From NCBI GenBank assembly GCA_001873075.1, contig MNYL01000134.1, positions 1-26,828 on the forward strand: a DNA stretch of 26,828 bases, given 5' to 3'. Made by a program: the position numbers and the translations under genes. This DNA comes from Fibrobacteres bacterium CG2_30_45_31 (GTDB taxonomy: Bacteria; Fibrobacterota; Fibrobacteria; Fibrobacterales; Fibrobacteraceae). Under the pieces are notes generated by a model. The model was not told the DNA's origin and made no database searches. It saw only the letters and a list, made by a program, of their open reading frames with translations. Positions 6,701 through 16,284 of this stretch are shown in pieces. Every line of letters starts with the position of its first letter. Within the stretch, counting starts at the first letter, position 1.

Positions 6701-8857
6701 GAGAGAATAATTGTATTCCTTATCTTCTTTAACAATCTTATTTTTAACCCCCCGATAAATTTGAGTTAAGTTATCTTCCGTCAACTCTTCAATTGTACGG
6801 AAATTCGGGCTTTCACCATCTTCAAGGGGAATGGTCCACTGTTTTGCCGTTTGAGTCCACTTGGCAAATGAGGCTTCGCCTGCGCCAGCCACTTCCTTTG
6901 TTACACCATAATCTTCACCATAGTGATAATCTTCCTTGGCATACGGGAAGCCGAATGCATTTTGACGTTCCAATTCATCAGTGCCGTTGTGGTATAGCGA
7001 AGATTTGATGACACACTGTTTACAATACATATCTTCATAATTATACGCTTGTTTCTTAGACAAGTAAGCCATTGGGGCATATTCAATACTTCCAAAGTCA
7101 TCTAAATAGGTTGCCTTGACTTTATAAAAACCATTACCAAGAGCCGTTTGTGTTTGCACGACTCGTCCTAAACCATCTTTTACCGCATAAGATTCCAACT
7201 TACGAGTTTTATCCGAAGGATCGATAAAAACTTCAACTTTTTCATAAGATGGGACAACAACATTTAAATTTCGATTTTCGCACTTTTTGAACATAACCTT
7301 TACGGCAACGTCAGTAGAGACCGTCTTCCAATTTATAGAAACCGTACCATCAGAATTTTTTATCAGAGCCGTAGCGGATCCATCATCCTTATAGAAGGCC
7401 TCTCCATTGACTAAAATTTCTTCAATTTCTTCGCCGGGGGCAGGAACTATTTTGGCTTCAATAGAGGCATTGTCTATAAATTCGTGCGGCAATCCTCCCG
7501 AAAAATTTACCCCATTCATATAACCAAGCCCATCTGTTTCGAATGTCAGCGTATGCGTGAGCGGAGGCAAAAACTGTACCGAACGGGGCTGAAGAACACC
7601 AACCGCAATGTTGTTAAATCGAATGGCTCGATTTTCTGCTTTATCCCACGTTTGAAACTTGAAGGCAAGGGCAAGAGTTTGATCGGGTTTCGAAACCTTA
7701 TCCCATGAAGGCGTGTAAGCCACGGGCCATATAACGACATGGTCTTGATACTTTGAAAATAATTCTGAAGAGTTGTATTCTGAAGAGTTGTAAATAGAAT
7801 GAAATGGTTTCTTTATTGCATATTGCATTTCCAAATTGTCATCAGCCTTATAAAAGGGGTAATTGGCCTCGTGAGCTTTTGAAATGATATCCCCATTTTT
7901 TGTGCCAAAATACCAAAGAAAAACAGGAATCGCGGTACTTGCCGTTTTGCCATCACCATAAGATAAGGAACTTACTCCTAAAGAAATGTAAGCAAAACTG
8001 CCCACAATAGGATGTTCGCGGGAGTGGTCATAAGCAATCAAACCGCCCGCTGCATTTTCGGTGCCAAAGAAAACATTCATTCCATTTTCATCTGCAGTAA
8101 TAGATACTTGCTTATTATCAAATGATTTGGCGATCCAACCCGGACGAAGATTTCCATCTTTGAATAAATATTCACTTTTTGTATTGGTCATACTCTTATA
8201 GTCTGACTCTACTAGATAACCTCCATTATACATCGATGGCTTGCATAATTCCTGTCTATAAACATTGCTCAAAGGAGAATTAGGAGCAATCCCGTAAAAC
8301 ATCTTATAAGCATAGAAATCATTAACCCAAAATTGAAATTGGATTTCCCCGTCTGTATAAAAGAACACCTGATATGACAAATCATGATTAAACCCTTCTA
8401 TTCTAAAAGGCCCGACTTCAACTACGGTATAATCTTCTGTACTCTCTAACCAGCGCACTTCAATACCATTTTTTCCATCGGGGAGCGACAAAGATTTCTG
8501 CGCTGGCACAACATAAGGAACGGTGCCCAGCCCTACATCAGGGATTTGATAACCTTGTGGCAATTTTCCAAGAAAGATTCTTCCATCGTGAACAATGGTT
8601 AACGTTCTATAACTAGAACCGCCGTAATGGATTTCTTTTCCCAAACTGAGGTCAATGTAAAGGAAGTCCTCGCCTTCAGGTAAAGACCCCGCACTATTTA
8701 ATGTACTCACAGAAGTTTCCCAACCAGGCAAACCGTAATGAACACCATGATCATTATAACGAGGACTCGAAAGTTGTTCCTTCTCCACAGCATACGCAGA
8801 GGCAATAGACAACAAAGAAAAAATAATTGGCAAATACTTAACAATAGCTTGGTACAT
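3779..8857 (-). CDS. Secreted RHS/TcC-like polymorphic toxin
   Basis: I chose ATG 8857 because GAGGAG stands just before it, overlapping the upstream stop; the longer GTG start at 8869 has no such site. The protein has 1692 residues. Residues 1-23 are a signal peptide ending AYA. Residues about 25-430 are an unrecognised beta-rich region, followed by an InlB/FxxG-like repeat near 435-520. YD repeats (YSYDxxGR type) run from about 560 to 1330. The RHS core signature DPAG...YTYGGDPLNYIDPTG lies at about 1355-1378. A glycine/aromatic-rich segment follows (1379-1513), then the 39-residue junction (1514-1552) and a unique tip of about 140 residues ending SYNYGN-x-W-x-x-H. It is coupled to the 2472-residue SpvB-like gene. 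The family usually stores and releases its C-terminal toxin from a barrel; the activity of this tip is unknown. Confidence 0.92.
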   Translation of the reverse strand: MYQAIVKYLPIIFSLLSIASAYAVEKEQLSSPRYNDHGVHYGLPGWETSVSTLNSAGSLPEGEDFLYIDLSLGKEIHYGGSSYRTLTIVHDGRIFLGKLPQGYQIPDVGLGTVPYVVPAQKSLSLPDGKNGIEVRWLESTEDYTVVEVGPFRIEGFNHDLSYQVFFYTDGEIQFQFWVNDFYAYKMFYGIAPNSPLSNVYRQELCKPSMYNGGYLVESDYKSMTNTKSEYLFKDGNLRPGWIAKSFDNKQVSITADENGMNVFFGTENAAGGLIAYDHSREHPIVGSFAYISLGVSSLSYGDGKTASTAIPVFLWYFGTKNGDIISKAHEANYPFYKADDNLEMQYAIKKPFHSIYNSSEYNSSELFSKYQDHVVIWPVAYTPSWDKVSKPDQTLALAFKFQTWDKAENRAIRFNNIAVGVLQPRSVQFLPPLTHTLTFETDGLGYMNGVNFSGGLPHEFIDNASIEAKIVPAPGEEIEEILVNGEAFYKDDGSATALIKNSDGTVSINWKTVSTDVAVKVMFKKCENRNLNVVVPSYEKVEVFIDPSDKTRKLESYAVKDGLGRVVQTQTALGNGFYKVKATYLDDFGSIEYAPMAYLSKKQAYNYEDMYCKQCVIKSSLYHNGTDELERQNAFGFPYAKEDYHYGEDYGVTKEVAGAGEASFAKWTQTAKQWTIPLEDGESPNFRTIEELTEDNLTQIYRGVKNKIVKEDKEYNYSLVINRSAEGTFTQQILDGAHNIKYSWARVDGKVIISRNTYNADNQLEKVDVSTNGGTFGMATTYTYDESGRVKTVTSPDKGMVETVYDSEDNIRFTQDARQRALAQKKGFGKNYFSAIVYDEYSRVSRTGEVRGGHSFDKPEDTISDEHLYISTKSIYGKPVLAELVAVNITSDESMLKSILDEMEGVLPNDVGVVIAYDGNAVASDTQSLKPTSMKLSSYNRLGKKTKQWTIYGLEGVPATLISFTYKASGELDKTVTKEWKSGSWNALSSIQYAYDKMGRVSTITEGGALLAKYDRADGGTVSKVSLYDKGSLVYGRSYTSDIYGRTTSIGYENALGKKLYSEKVTYPSVVAGRLATAEHLWDGFSSIESYSYDEMGRLVGYASDNARIGSGAYSYDGLGRIVSKKEGDTTITYAYGTESFRPVSMNVANSGAFAYYSYDASGNVWLDRNTDNVYKLNALGLPEKVSLYSSITNNVTQDVVDNDIQLSEEIGNTRMAYDESGNRIWTYFTVGAPYYNVEVTYPGVGEYSYSGRYPSTDYALSRLDLIGGGYRVGVGGAAYFPVKDVQGSVRGYADKTGLKSVFGYRPYGSTVDFVINSSDEAERWQSKEFDGEHGKYYFGARFFDPFFGLWMSPDPAGQYANPYTYGGDPLNYIDPTGMWSLGLGLVVGWDSNHGWNMGVGGSAEFFDIGYNASYSWNSDGSNSLNLGANASIPVLNTGLWLNLGGGYNWNSYTGSTLSTSGGVCYGASKEVACAGVETGGSLYWDRGGSFMGATVYAEAYVSVAGGAGRISSGYEQGLFGMEGRGLYAGGNVGGVYAQVAQNGGWSYGFQEEFYYRLVNNGPKEKFVGFQVGPFDFMYDHDARNENQPDFKTKEEFEKYASANEMETGFYPESQSKEHNPSINDKMWMAKSKPLSLFNLLLTIPSIEGVFKKDTGKSDTGSASYNYGNNWSSHFFLDYLPWKMMDVWFPNP
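4204..4319 (-). repeat. RHS tip-junction direct repeat, copy 1 (large RHS gene)
   Basis: This is the partner of 2800-2915: 116 bp in direct orientation with two synonymous differences. It encodes the last constant residues before the variable tip. Recombination between the copies would delete 1404 bp, a multiple of three, and join the RHS core in frame to the orphan tip. Confidence 0.93.
7762..7791. repeat. Tandem 15-bp duplication in the RHS gene
   Basis: The unit attctgaagagttgt occurs twice head to tail, in frame, giving a YNSSEYNSSE repeat in the N-terminal region of the RHS protein. It looks like a small slippage duplication. Confidence 0.9.
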
Positions 8858-8860
8858 ACG

Positions 8861-8867
8861 TCTCCTC
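8861..8867 (-). promoter_or_regulatory. Ribosome binding site deciding the RHS start
   Basis: The minus strand reads GAGGAGA followed by CGT and the ATG at 8857. It overlaps the TGA stop of the upstream SpvB-like gene (8866-8868), which points to translational coupling of the two giant proteins. Confidence 0.75.
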
Positions 8868-11800
8868 ACTTCAACACGCTAAAAGGTTCAATTCCAAAAT
8901 TCGCAGACCAGACAAATCCTTCAAAGATCGTATGGTCATATATTTGAACTGTCGCGTTTGGAGCATAAAGTACGGCCCTCATCTGCGTATTATTGCCTAT
9001 TGTGACATAATTTGAAGACTGTATGTAAACAAACAAATCTCCGATATCACCACCGTGTTCTACAATGCAGAAGTTACCGATATTAAAGGTATTTGCAATC
9101 CAAACCCTTGTCCCCTCAGCAAATTTAAGGGTTACATTGGGATCTACCCAAAAAGAATCGAAGTAGTAATCGCCAGCAGCAAACGATATCGTGGACTTTT
9201 CTCTTACTGTAAAGGATTTATAGGCGCCAGCAGAAATGGCTACAATTTGTTCGCGTTCAATCATTATATCATCTGCACCCGTTGTAAAGGGATATGTCGG
9301 CAAAGAAGGAACATCTAGACTATTGAGTTTAATTAACGAATTATACGAGGCTCCATCCTGAAGATTTAGGTTACCTACTAGAAACAAATTCTGTGTTGAA
9401 GCCCTATTCGAAAGCGAAATATCGCCACCGGAGACAATATTGTCGGAAGCAATGGAAGCAACACCAATTTCAACCTTGTTCCCTGCATACAAAGGTCCAC
9501 TAACAGTAACATCATTTCCAATTTTCAAATTACCCACAGCCATTATTTGAGATTTACCTGAAAGTTCTCGTATAGACGTTGGAACATTATCAGACACGCT
9601 GTAAGACGAACTAGAACTGCTCTCTACTGTGCCTCCAAACTCACCCGGGTCATCCGGATCATAATTACCTGAAGAACTGCTCGCGGTGCTTGAACTACTC
9701 GCAATAAGGACTTTCTGTTCCAAAGAATCATTCTTAATGATCACTTTCACAGGTACCGTATCATTATCGGGACTAATAAAGATAATCTTGGATAAGGTAT
9801 CATTAAAAATAGTTACCCACGTATTTTCTGTGAAGCAAGTATCATTATAACAAGTCGTCCATCCAGAGGTGAAGTGCAAATCAATCTTAACACTATCACG
9901 AGACAATATACCCGTAGGAGTCGGATTGATAAGAAGAGGGGTTGCATCAAGAATCAATACCCCATATTCATTTAACTTCATTTCCACGGCATCCGTATAA
10001 GTAACGGCCCATGCATCCGGATTGGCAATAGGTTTCCGGTACATATTCACCTTGTAAATCAGCATGGATTCATCACTTCCAACGATACGAAGTTCAATTC
10101 GATTCATTCCTTCCATCAAAGACAGATTGAATGTCGGCGTCACTCCATTATTAGCCCAAGTTTGTACACAAGAATCATTTACATAAACATCCATGCGAGA
10201 TACATCTTTTGATGTTTTAGGAACCGCCGTTAACGAGATACTTCCTTTATAACCAACATTTGCATAATAGTTCAGTATATACTGTCTAAAGGAGCAGGCA
10301 ATATTCAAAGAATCATCATTAAAGTCAAGAGACGATAAACTCAGATCAATAGCGGATTCTGCATTATAATGCATCGCAACAAGCTTATTCTTGCGTTTTT
10401 TATATTCCTTAGTCAAACCTTGCTTGAACACAACAAATGGGCTGCCCTGGGAACTTACTCCTAAATCAGTGGACTTATCGGTTTGCACAGGGAACGCGAA
10501 AGCAGGATTACCGACAGAAAGCCACCTTGTACCATTATGTTTTATGACAGAAATTTTGTTTCCATTATCCTTATTTCGAAACATAATGTAGGGAACACCA
10601 TTTCGCACCTCTAAATCAAAGGCATCGTTTGCTGTCATATAAAGTACGCGCTTCTGTTCATCATCAAGAACAGTTTCTTTTTTTGCAAAAGCAATGGATT
10701 TATCTTGTAAAGGAGTCCAGCGAAGGAACTTGCTATAAGTGACGCCATTTGCACTCACATTGGATTCAAAAGTTCCCTTGAACACAGTCAATGCAAAATC
10801 ATGAACTTCTACATCAGAAGTATCATTTTCATCATCCTCTTTATCCGTAGCATAAACCACGGCAAGATAAAGATTCTTGTCATCAGAAGCCAATTGAATA
10901 GACTGAGCATTTTCAAGTGCATGGAAAATTGTTCCGTCCCAGGAAACAACGTCCCCCTCGTATTGCGGAGTCCCGGAAATCTGGCTGGGCCCAGCCCAAA
11001 TGGACCTATTCAAAGAAGTTTCAGAAGCGCTATACAGCCTTTTTACCAGAACGAGTCCCGGAGCCATTTTCCCCGAAAACGAGGTATCACCATCTTCGAT
11101 ATTCTGCAAAGAACCGAAAGTATTAGGATTACCGATATAAGCAACATAAAGAGTACCATCAGGTCCATTGACAACATTTACATCACTATTGTTATAATCG
11201 CAAACGGCACCATCTATATACGAAGTTATATTACCATGCTTTACACTTACAATGGTATCTTTTCCAACCACCTTTACCTCAAATGAATCCTGGTCAAAGA
11301 CTGGCAACGAACCCATATTTTTCCATACACCCATCGATGGATTCCAAACCTTGCCATAAAGCAAAGAATCGTTAACCAACGAGTCTTTGTTAACAACAAG
11401 GTCTTTTCTAAAGACAATGACGGGATTACCTTCGCTATTTACAGCAGTGCGCAAATTTTCGGCACGGAACGACTGATCCTTCATATCAAGATAACCAAAT
11501 ACAGATCCTTGATTAGAGTAATATGTTTTGGCATATTCAAGACTTAAGGAATTATCTCCTGTATTCGAAAAATCAGGAATGAAACTTACATACTGCTTGT
11601 TATTTTTGGATGCAACATCAAATTCCGTTATATTTTCATCAATAACAGGATAAGAAGAAGCAATCCAACTATTTTGATTAAATGTTGCCTTATAAAGAGG
11701 CACTCCGCCTTCTTCGCTCTTATATACAACAGACATGGAATCTGTCGGATCAAGATATTTCGGGCCTTCGCCATCAGCGAAACCAGTGACTTGACCATAT

Positions 11801-14800
11801 TCAACCCAATCATTTGTTCGCTTGTTTATATAGAACGTATAATCCGCATTATCTCCAGAATTTATCGGTTGTACATCGACTAACAAAGTCCACGATGTTG
11901 CTTCATCGAAATCAAAAGATAGGGGAGATAGGGCTCCACAACAAGGTGCTTTCCAAGTCAAGGTTTCTTTTGATCCGCTCTTATATAGCGAATACCTCAC
12001 ACCATCACTTTTTTCAGCAATTTTCAATTCTACATTGACATCAAGAGCATCAATAACAAAAGTCTGATTTTTAGAAAGATTTCCATAAGATTTGCCGTTG
12101 ATTTTCAATTGTTCCAATTTATTAGCGGTACTTTTCACATTGCAACTACCATCAACAAAAGTCTTTCTGGAAACCATATATACAGAGCCATCTTCCGTTT
12201 CCGAATATGTCTCAATATCTCGGCCTTGATCATCATATACTACATACGAACCAACGCCTCTGTTATCCACTTTAGTTTGGACTTTATTCCATTCTTTATT
12301 CCAGAACAAAGCCGAAGAAGTTGCATTAAAAGGTAAAACTCTAATGTCTTGCAAACGAATTTCAGAAGAAGAATTTGTTTCAAGAGTAAACAACAGAGAT
12401 GATGCTGATTGTGCATCAAAATCAGTCTCTATTTTCTTCCATTTTCCACCTGTCAAAATTTTTATTGTTTCAGTTTTAGAACCCATTTTTACTACAACAT
12501 CAATGGAATCCGAATCAAAAGACTGAACCCAAGCCGAAAAATGGTACTTTTTATTCAAAGGACTTGAAATAGAACCAATCAAAGGCATTTTACTGGACAA
12601 TCTCAAAACCTTTGCAGAGAAACGGCCATATTGAGATCCAGTCTGCCCATTCACTGCATAGCCCGTAACATCGTCCGCGAGCAAACAACCGGACCAGTTA
12701 TTAACATCACAGGATTCTCCAGAAAGCATCAAGCCCTCGTTTACACCGCAATTGGCAGCGGTTCCGTACAAACGAAATGTGTTATTATCCATGAAAGAGG
12801 AAATTTTTACATTCCGACGGCCTTCCTGAGTTTCTACGACATGTCCATCTTGATACTCCGAATTATAAGAAGAGCGCATCCAATTTGCATAAGTCGTCTT
12901 ACTACCATCAATTGCAATATTCTTTATGCCCGATTCCACTTTTGACTTTGTCATAGTTTCTTTGGGAGCCATTTTCCAACTGGAAACTGAACGATATATA
13001 CTATCGACTGTCAACCAACCATTCGCATTAGCAGCAATTACCCGGCCATTGGCACAACTATTTATGCAGGAATAACTGCCAGCAATGGATTCAATCCTAT
13101 TGCTATTCTTGATCTTAGAATCAAAACTATCAATACTGGATTCAAAATCAACAAGATATTTTATGACTTCTTCTGTGGTCTTTGAGCCCATTTTTTTGGT
13201 TGTAGAAGACAAAAGCCCATTCTTATCAGAATACGTATAAGCGGTTGTATTCTTTATTCCTCCGTTCAAAGAAGTTTCATTTGCAACACGATCTTGATAG
13301 ACCCTCTTTGGCCAAGAAGAGTTTCGGTACCGCTCAAATAATGTTTTTTTCTTTGATAGTACAAAATCTTCTGTAGTACCAAGCTGCTCTTCAATGCAGG
13401 AAGAACCCAAGCCTACGTTATATTCACCTGTTTTAGAATCATAACCTGAACACAAAGTATTCCTAAGTGTTCCCTTATTTCCCGGTAAAGTCACATACAT
13501 TACCTTAAATAGAGGCGTATTATTTGCCTCGTCATAAGCGATATTCCCCAATTTATTGTCAAAAGAATAAATGTATTCAACAGTCTTATCAACGACAGGC
13601 TCAAATATCGTCTTTTTTTGCACGCGATAGCTACCGTAGGTTCCCTTAAATGTATTTCCGATTTTATAATAAATTGTTGTATTTTCCCCGGAAGAAACGG
13701 CAAAAGCATTTCCCCCCAGAGAATAGGCGTTTTTAACATTCGGAACATCAAGTAATTCATTTTGATTCCAAGTATTTCCATCCCAAATCCATGCCTTTTG
13801 TATCGCATTTTTTTCTATAAACCAATCGTCACCGGTAATGACTTTTTTTTCTGTCTTTTTGTTGTTCAAAGAGCCTATGTAAATATTTGACCAATTATCA
13901 TTCTTATTATAGAAGAGATTCAAGTAAACAGATTTGTAAACCTTCCAACCACTACCCCACTTATGCTTCACACGGCCATGAGCAGTCAAATAAAAATCAT
14001 TGCCGCTAAAGCCAATCCATTTCCATGCCGAAGAAAACCAGGCATACGTAAGCAACTGCTTATGACGAACAGGAGTACTCCATTTCGTTCCGTTCCAATA
14101 ATATGTTGTCAAATAACGTTTACTATGGTGCCGCACCGCATAGTAATTTTCTCCGTGAGCCTGCAAATCCATAGCTGTATATGAACCGTCGTTGCCAAAA
14201 GTATCTTTATATTCACGAAACCAGTCAGAACCAGTCCATACCCATGCGCGAAACCTGGAATCTCCGCCGACATAACTGGTCGGTTCACCCACTTCCACAA
14301 AATGGTCATCGGCAAGATAATACATATTATCATTATCAAGGCCTTTATCACTATGAGTTTTTGTTAATTTGCCCTTACTATTAAAGGAAAAAACATAAAA
14401 TTCAGTGGAATTACTCCAACGATTATTATTTATTTTAAGTAAAATATGATTTTTTTGAGGGCTCACTTGCAAAGCAGAAGGGTCGACCATAACGTCATCA
14501 ATATCGCCTCCGATTTGCATTGTATCTCCCCATTTAGACCAAACGATTTGAAACTTGACACTGGAACTTGCCCCAAACCCCAAAAAGCCATCATCATTAG
14601 CAATATTTGCATAAACAACATAGTCTGGTCCCGAAATAACTGACGAAACATTCTTAGAATCGTCCAACATAGATGAATAACCATCATTCTTAAATTCTTT
14701 CGCAAATACATTAGTCCATTCTTTTCCATTCCACTGATAAACAGATGCCTTCGTTTTTGACTTACTTATCTTGTCTTGAAGAAGAAACCAACCCTGATCA

Positions 14801-16284
14801 CCAAAACTAACAGCCCCTACATCTGTTGTCTTTATATCATCTTTTACATTAACCCAGTTTCCTTGTATTCTATTAAAAATCTTAATTTTTGTTTTTCCAC
14901 TTTTACCAACTAAATAGGCAGTACCGTCTTCCAGATAACCTTTGCCAAAAATGGAATCAACAGGAACCGATTCGCTATGGCCATTTCCCAAAGATTCGTA
15001 TTTATATTCATACTCAACCCATCCACATTCTTTTCCTTTCACAGCATGTAAGGCTCCCAAAGGATAAGATCTTCCATCTGCAACGGTGGCTGCGCTATCC
15101 GTATTTGTATAATAATTGTATTCTTCAAAATCACTTTCTATCCCTTTTTTATTAAAATATTTAACAGCAGAAAGCAATCTTTTTACATATCCTTCTTTTG
15201 GATCTCCTTGTACATCTGTGGGTTTCAACATTGAATAACACAAATTAATAGTACCAAAAGTATCTCCATTTTCGTCAAAGGTTTCAATACTGGACAAATA
15301 CTTCCGGGATACTTTTTCAATAAACATATCCGTAATCACATCATCAATTTGTTCGTCTAATCCCTGGTTATCTAATGTTTCCCCAAAAAATTCATCCATC
15401 CCTTTATTTTCATAAGTAAATTTCAACCGTGCATTTTTTGATGACACAACTTCTTTTAAATAAGATTCTTTTGTGTAACCTTTTCCTGAATTCCAAGATC
15501 TTTTATTATTAAATACGCCGCCCAAAGTTTCAAATATTTGCTCGTAGTAATACAGCAAATATTTATTTTCAACATCTATTTCCTTACTAACATTCCAAAC
15601 AGTTGGATAAAATAACGGTTCACCGTCAATAGCCTTACCAACAAGCCCTAAACTTAATGTTTTCTTTTCTTTCAAAGGCCAAAAGAGGTCATATTCTGTT
15701 GACTTCTGCACATTCTGAGGATCTGTCAAACTTTTCGTTTCATCAAGATCCCCATAAATATGAGTAATGCCTTTTGTATCCAATAGCTTCCAACCCTTAA
15801 CAAACGTGATCCGGTCACCACTACCTGTTACATCGGCGGAATCTAATATTTGTTCAATTTTCATGTATGGATTTCCTTCAATCCACCATTTCTTATTGTA
15901 TTCAAAAATTTTGAACCGAGCATTCGAAGAGGTCACCAAATAAAATTGGTCATCTTTCACATAACTCGTTCCTCTATTATCGCTTATAATCCTTGCACGT
16001 CCAAACGACCAGCCAAGACCAACTAAACTACCTGATGTTTGATCGTTACGAGTTTCAACTTCTTTGAAAATGTTTCCAGAATAACTTAAATCAAAATTCA
16101 CTGAAACATCACCAACAGAAATGCTCGCCAATGACTTACTTAAAGCTACTGTTCCAGAAAGCGGGTTAACACCTCCCTCCGGTGACATATATTTATTGAA
16201 AGCACTAGACGATTCATTGCCATCTGCATAAATGTTGAAAGTAAGAAAAAATACAGAACAAAAAAACGTAATTATTTTAGACAA
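8866..16284 (-). CDS. Giant exported SpvB/TcB-like protein with beta-solenoid C-terminus
   Basis: I place the start at TTG 16284: AAAGGGG stands 5 bases before it, and the product then begins with a clean signal peptide ending IYADG. A longer reading from 16371 gives no signal. The protein has 2472 residues. Residues about 33-75 (SPEGGVNPLSGTVALS, then GLGWSF further on) resemble the SpvB/TcB N-terminus. About 460-870 carries W-x-G-x-x-W blades suggesting a beta-propeller, and a YD-like motif (YDDQGR) sits near 1353. About 1600-1980 has PYIMF...KHNGTRWLSVG-type repeats. About 1990-2085 looks cadherin-like. Poly-Ser linkers at about 2190-2230 precede a beta-solenoid (2240-2472) with LYAPNATV and FEGFVWSAN steps. 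It probably forms a complex with the RHS protein that follows. Confidence 0.88.
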   Translation of the reverse strand: MSKIITFFCSVFFLTFNIYADGNESSSAFNKYMSPEGGVNPLSGTVALSKSLASISVGDVSVNFDLSYSGNIFKEVETRNDQTSGSLVGLGWSFGRARIISDNRGTSYVKDDQFYLVTSSNARFKIFEYNKKWWIEGNPYMKIEQILDSADVTGSGDRITFVKGWKLLDTKGITHIYGDLDETKSLTDPQNVQKSTEYDLFWPLKEKKTLSLGLVGKAIDGEPLFYPTVWNVSKEIDVENKYLLYYYEQIFETLGGVFNNKRSWNSGKGYTKESYLKEVVSSKNARLKFTYENKGMDEFFGETLDNQGLDEQIDDVITDMFIEKVSRKYLSSIETFDENGDTFGTINLCYSMLKPTDVQGDPKEGYVKRLLSAVKYFNKKGIESDFEEYNYYTNTDSAATVADGRSYPLGALHAVKGKECGWVEYEYKYESLGNGHSESVPVDSIFGKGYLEDGTAYLVGKSGKTKIKIFNRIQGNWVNVKDDIKTTDVGAVSFGDQGWFLLQDKISKSKTKASVYQWNGKEWTNVFAKEFKNDGYSSMLDDSKNVSSVISGPDYVVYANIANDDGFLGFGASSSVKFQIVWSKWGDTMQIGGDIDDVMVDPSALQVSPQKNHILLKINNNRWSNSTEFYVFSFNSKGKLTKTHSDKGLDNDNMYYLADDHFVEVGEPTSYVGGDSRFRAWVWTGSDWFREYKDTFGNDGSYTAMDLQAHGENYYAVRHHSKRYLTTYYWNGTKWSTPVRHKQLLTYAWFSSAWKWIGFSGNDFYLTAHGRVKHKWGSGWKVYKSVYLNLFYNKNDNWSNIYIGSLNNKKTEKKVITGDDWFIEKNAIQKAWIWDGNTWNQNELLDVPNVKNAYSLGGNAFAVSSGENTTIYYKIGNTFKGTYGSYRVQKKTIFEPVVDKTVEYIYSFDNKLGNIAYDEANNTPLFKVMYVTLPGNKGTLRNTLCSGYDSKTGEYNVGLGSSCIEEQLGTTEDFVLSKKKTLFERYRNSSWPKRVYQDRVANETSLNGGIKNTTAYTYSDKNGLLSSTTKKMGSKTTEEVIKYLVDFESSIDSFDSKIKNSNRIESIAGSYSCINSCANGRVIAANANGWLTVDSIYRSVSSWKMAPKETMTKSKVESGIKNIAIDGSKTTYANWMRSSYNSEYQDGHVVETQEGRRNVKISSFMDNNTFRLYGTAANCGVNEGLMLSGESCDVNNWSGCLLADDVTGYAVNGQTGSQYGRFSAKVLRLSSKMPLIGSISSPLNKKYHFSAWVQSFDSDSIDVVVKMGSKTETIKILTGGKWKKIETDFDAQSASSLLFTLETNSSSEIRLQDIRVLPFNATSSALFWNKEWNKVQTKVDNRGVGSYVVYDDQGRDIETYSETEDGSVYMVSRKTFVDGSCNVKSTANKLEQLKINGKSYGNLSKNQTFVIDALDVNVELKIAEKSDGVRYSLYKSGSKETLTWKAPCCGALSPLSFDFDEATSWTLLVDVQPINSGDNADYTFYINKRTNDWVEYGQVTGFADGEGPKYLDPTDSMSVVYKSEEGGVPLYKATFNQNSWIASSYPVIDENITEFDVASKNNKQYVSFIPDFSNTGDNSLSLEYAKTYYSNQGSVFGYLDMKDQSFRAENLRTAVNSEGNPVIVFRKDLVVNKDSLVNDSLLYGKVWNPSMGVWKNMGSLPVFDQDSFEVKVVGKDTIVSVKHGNITSYIDGAVCDYNNSDVNVVNGPDGTLYVAYIGNPNTFGSLQNIEDGDTSFSGKMAPGLVLVKRLYSASETSLNRSIWAGPSQISGTPQYEGDVVSWDGTIFHALENAQSIQLASDDKNLYLAVVYATDKEDDENDTSDVEVHDFALTVFKGTFESNVSANGVTYSKFLRWTPLQDKSIAFAKKETVLDDEQKRVLYMTANDAFDLEVRNGVPYIMFRNKDNGNKISVIKHNGTRWLSVGNPAFAFPVQTDKSTDLGVSSQGSPFVVFKQGLTKEYKKRKNKLVAMHYNAESAIDLSLSSLDFNDDSLNIACSFRQYILNYYANVGYKGSISLTAVPKTSKDVSRMDVYVNDSCVQTWANNGVTPTFNLSLMEGMNRIELRIVGSDESMLIYKVNMYRKPIANPDAWAVTYTDAVEMKLNEYGVLILDATPLLINPTPTGILSRDSVKIDLHFTSGWTTCYNDTCFTENTWVTIFNDTLSKIIFISPDNDTVPVKVIIKNDSLEQKVLIASSSSTASSSSGNYDPDDPGEFGGTVESSSSSSYSVSDNVPTSIRELSGKSQIMAVGNLKIGNDVTVSGPLYAGNKVEIGVASIASDNIVSGGDISLSNRASTQNLFLVGNLNLQDGASYNSLIKLNSLDVPSLPTYPFTTGADDIMIEREQIVAISAGAYKSFTVREKSTISFAAGDYYFDSFWVDPNVTLKFAEGTRVWIANTFNIGNFCIVEHGGDIGDLFVYIQSSNYVTIGNNTQMRAVLYAPNATVQIYDHTIFEGFVWSANFGIEPFSVLK

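Noticed and set aside
8858..8869. GTG start of the RHS gene at 8869
   Set aside because: It has no ribosome site, whereas GAGGAG precedes ATG 8857 at close distance.
10801..11286. Plus-strand open frame of 161 codons opposite the SpvB-like gene
   Set aside because: It is antisense to a clear coding region, has Ile-rich low-complexity composition, no neighbours in its direction and no recognisable features.
3779..16284. RHS genes as part of a type VI secretion cluster
   Set aside because: No VgrG, PAAR, Hcp, TssB/C or ClpV-like gene is in the window, and both giant proteins have Sec signal peptides.
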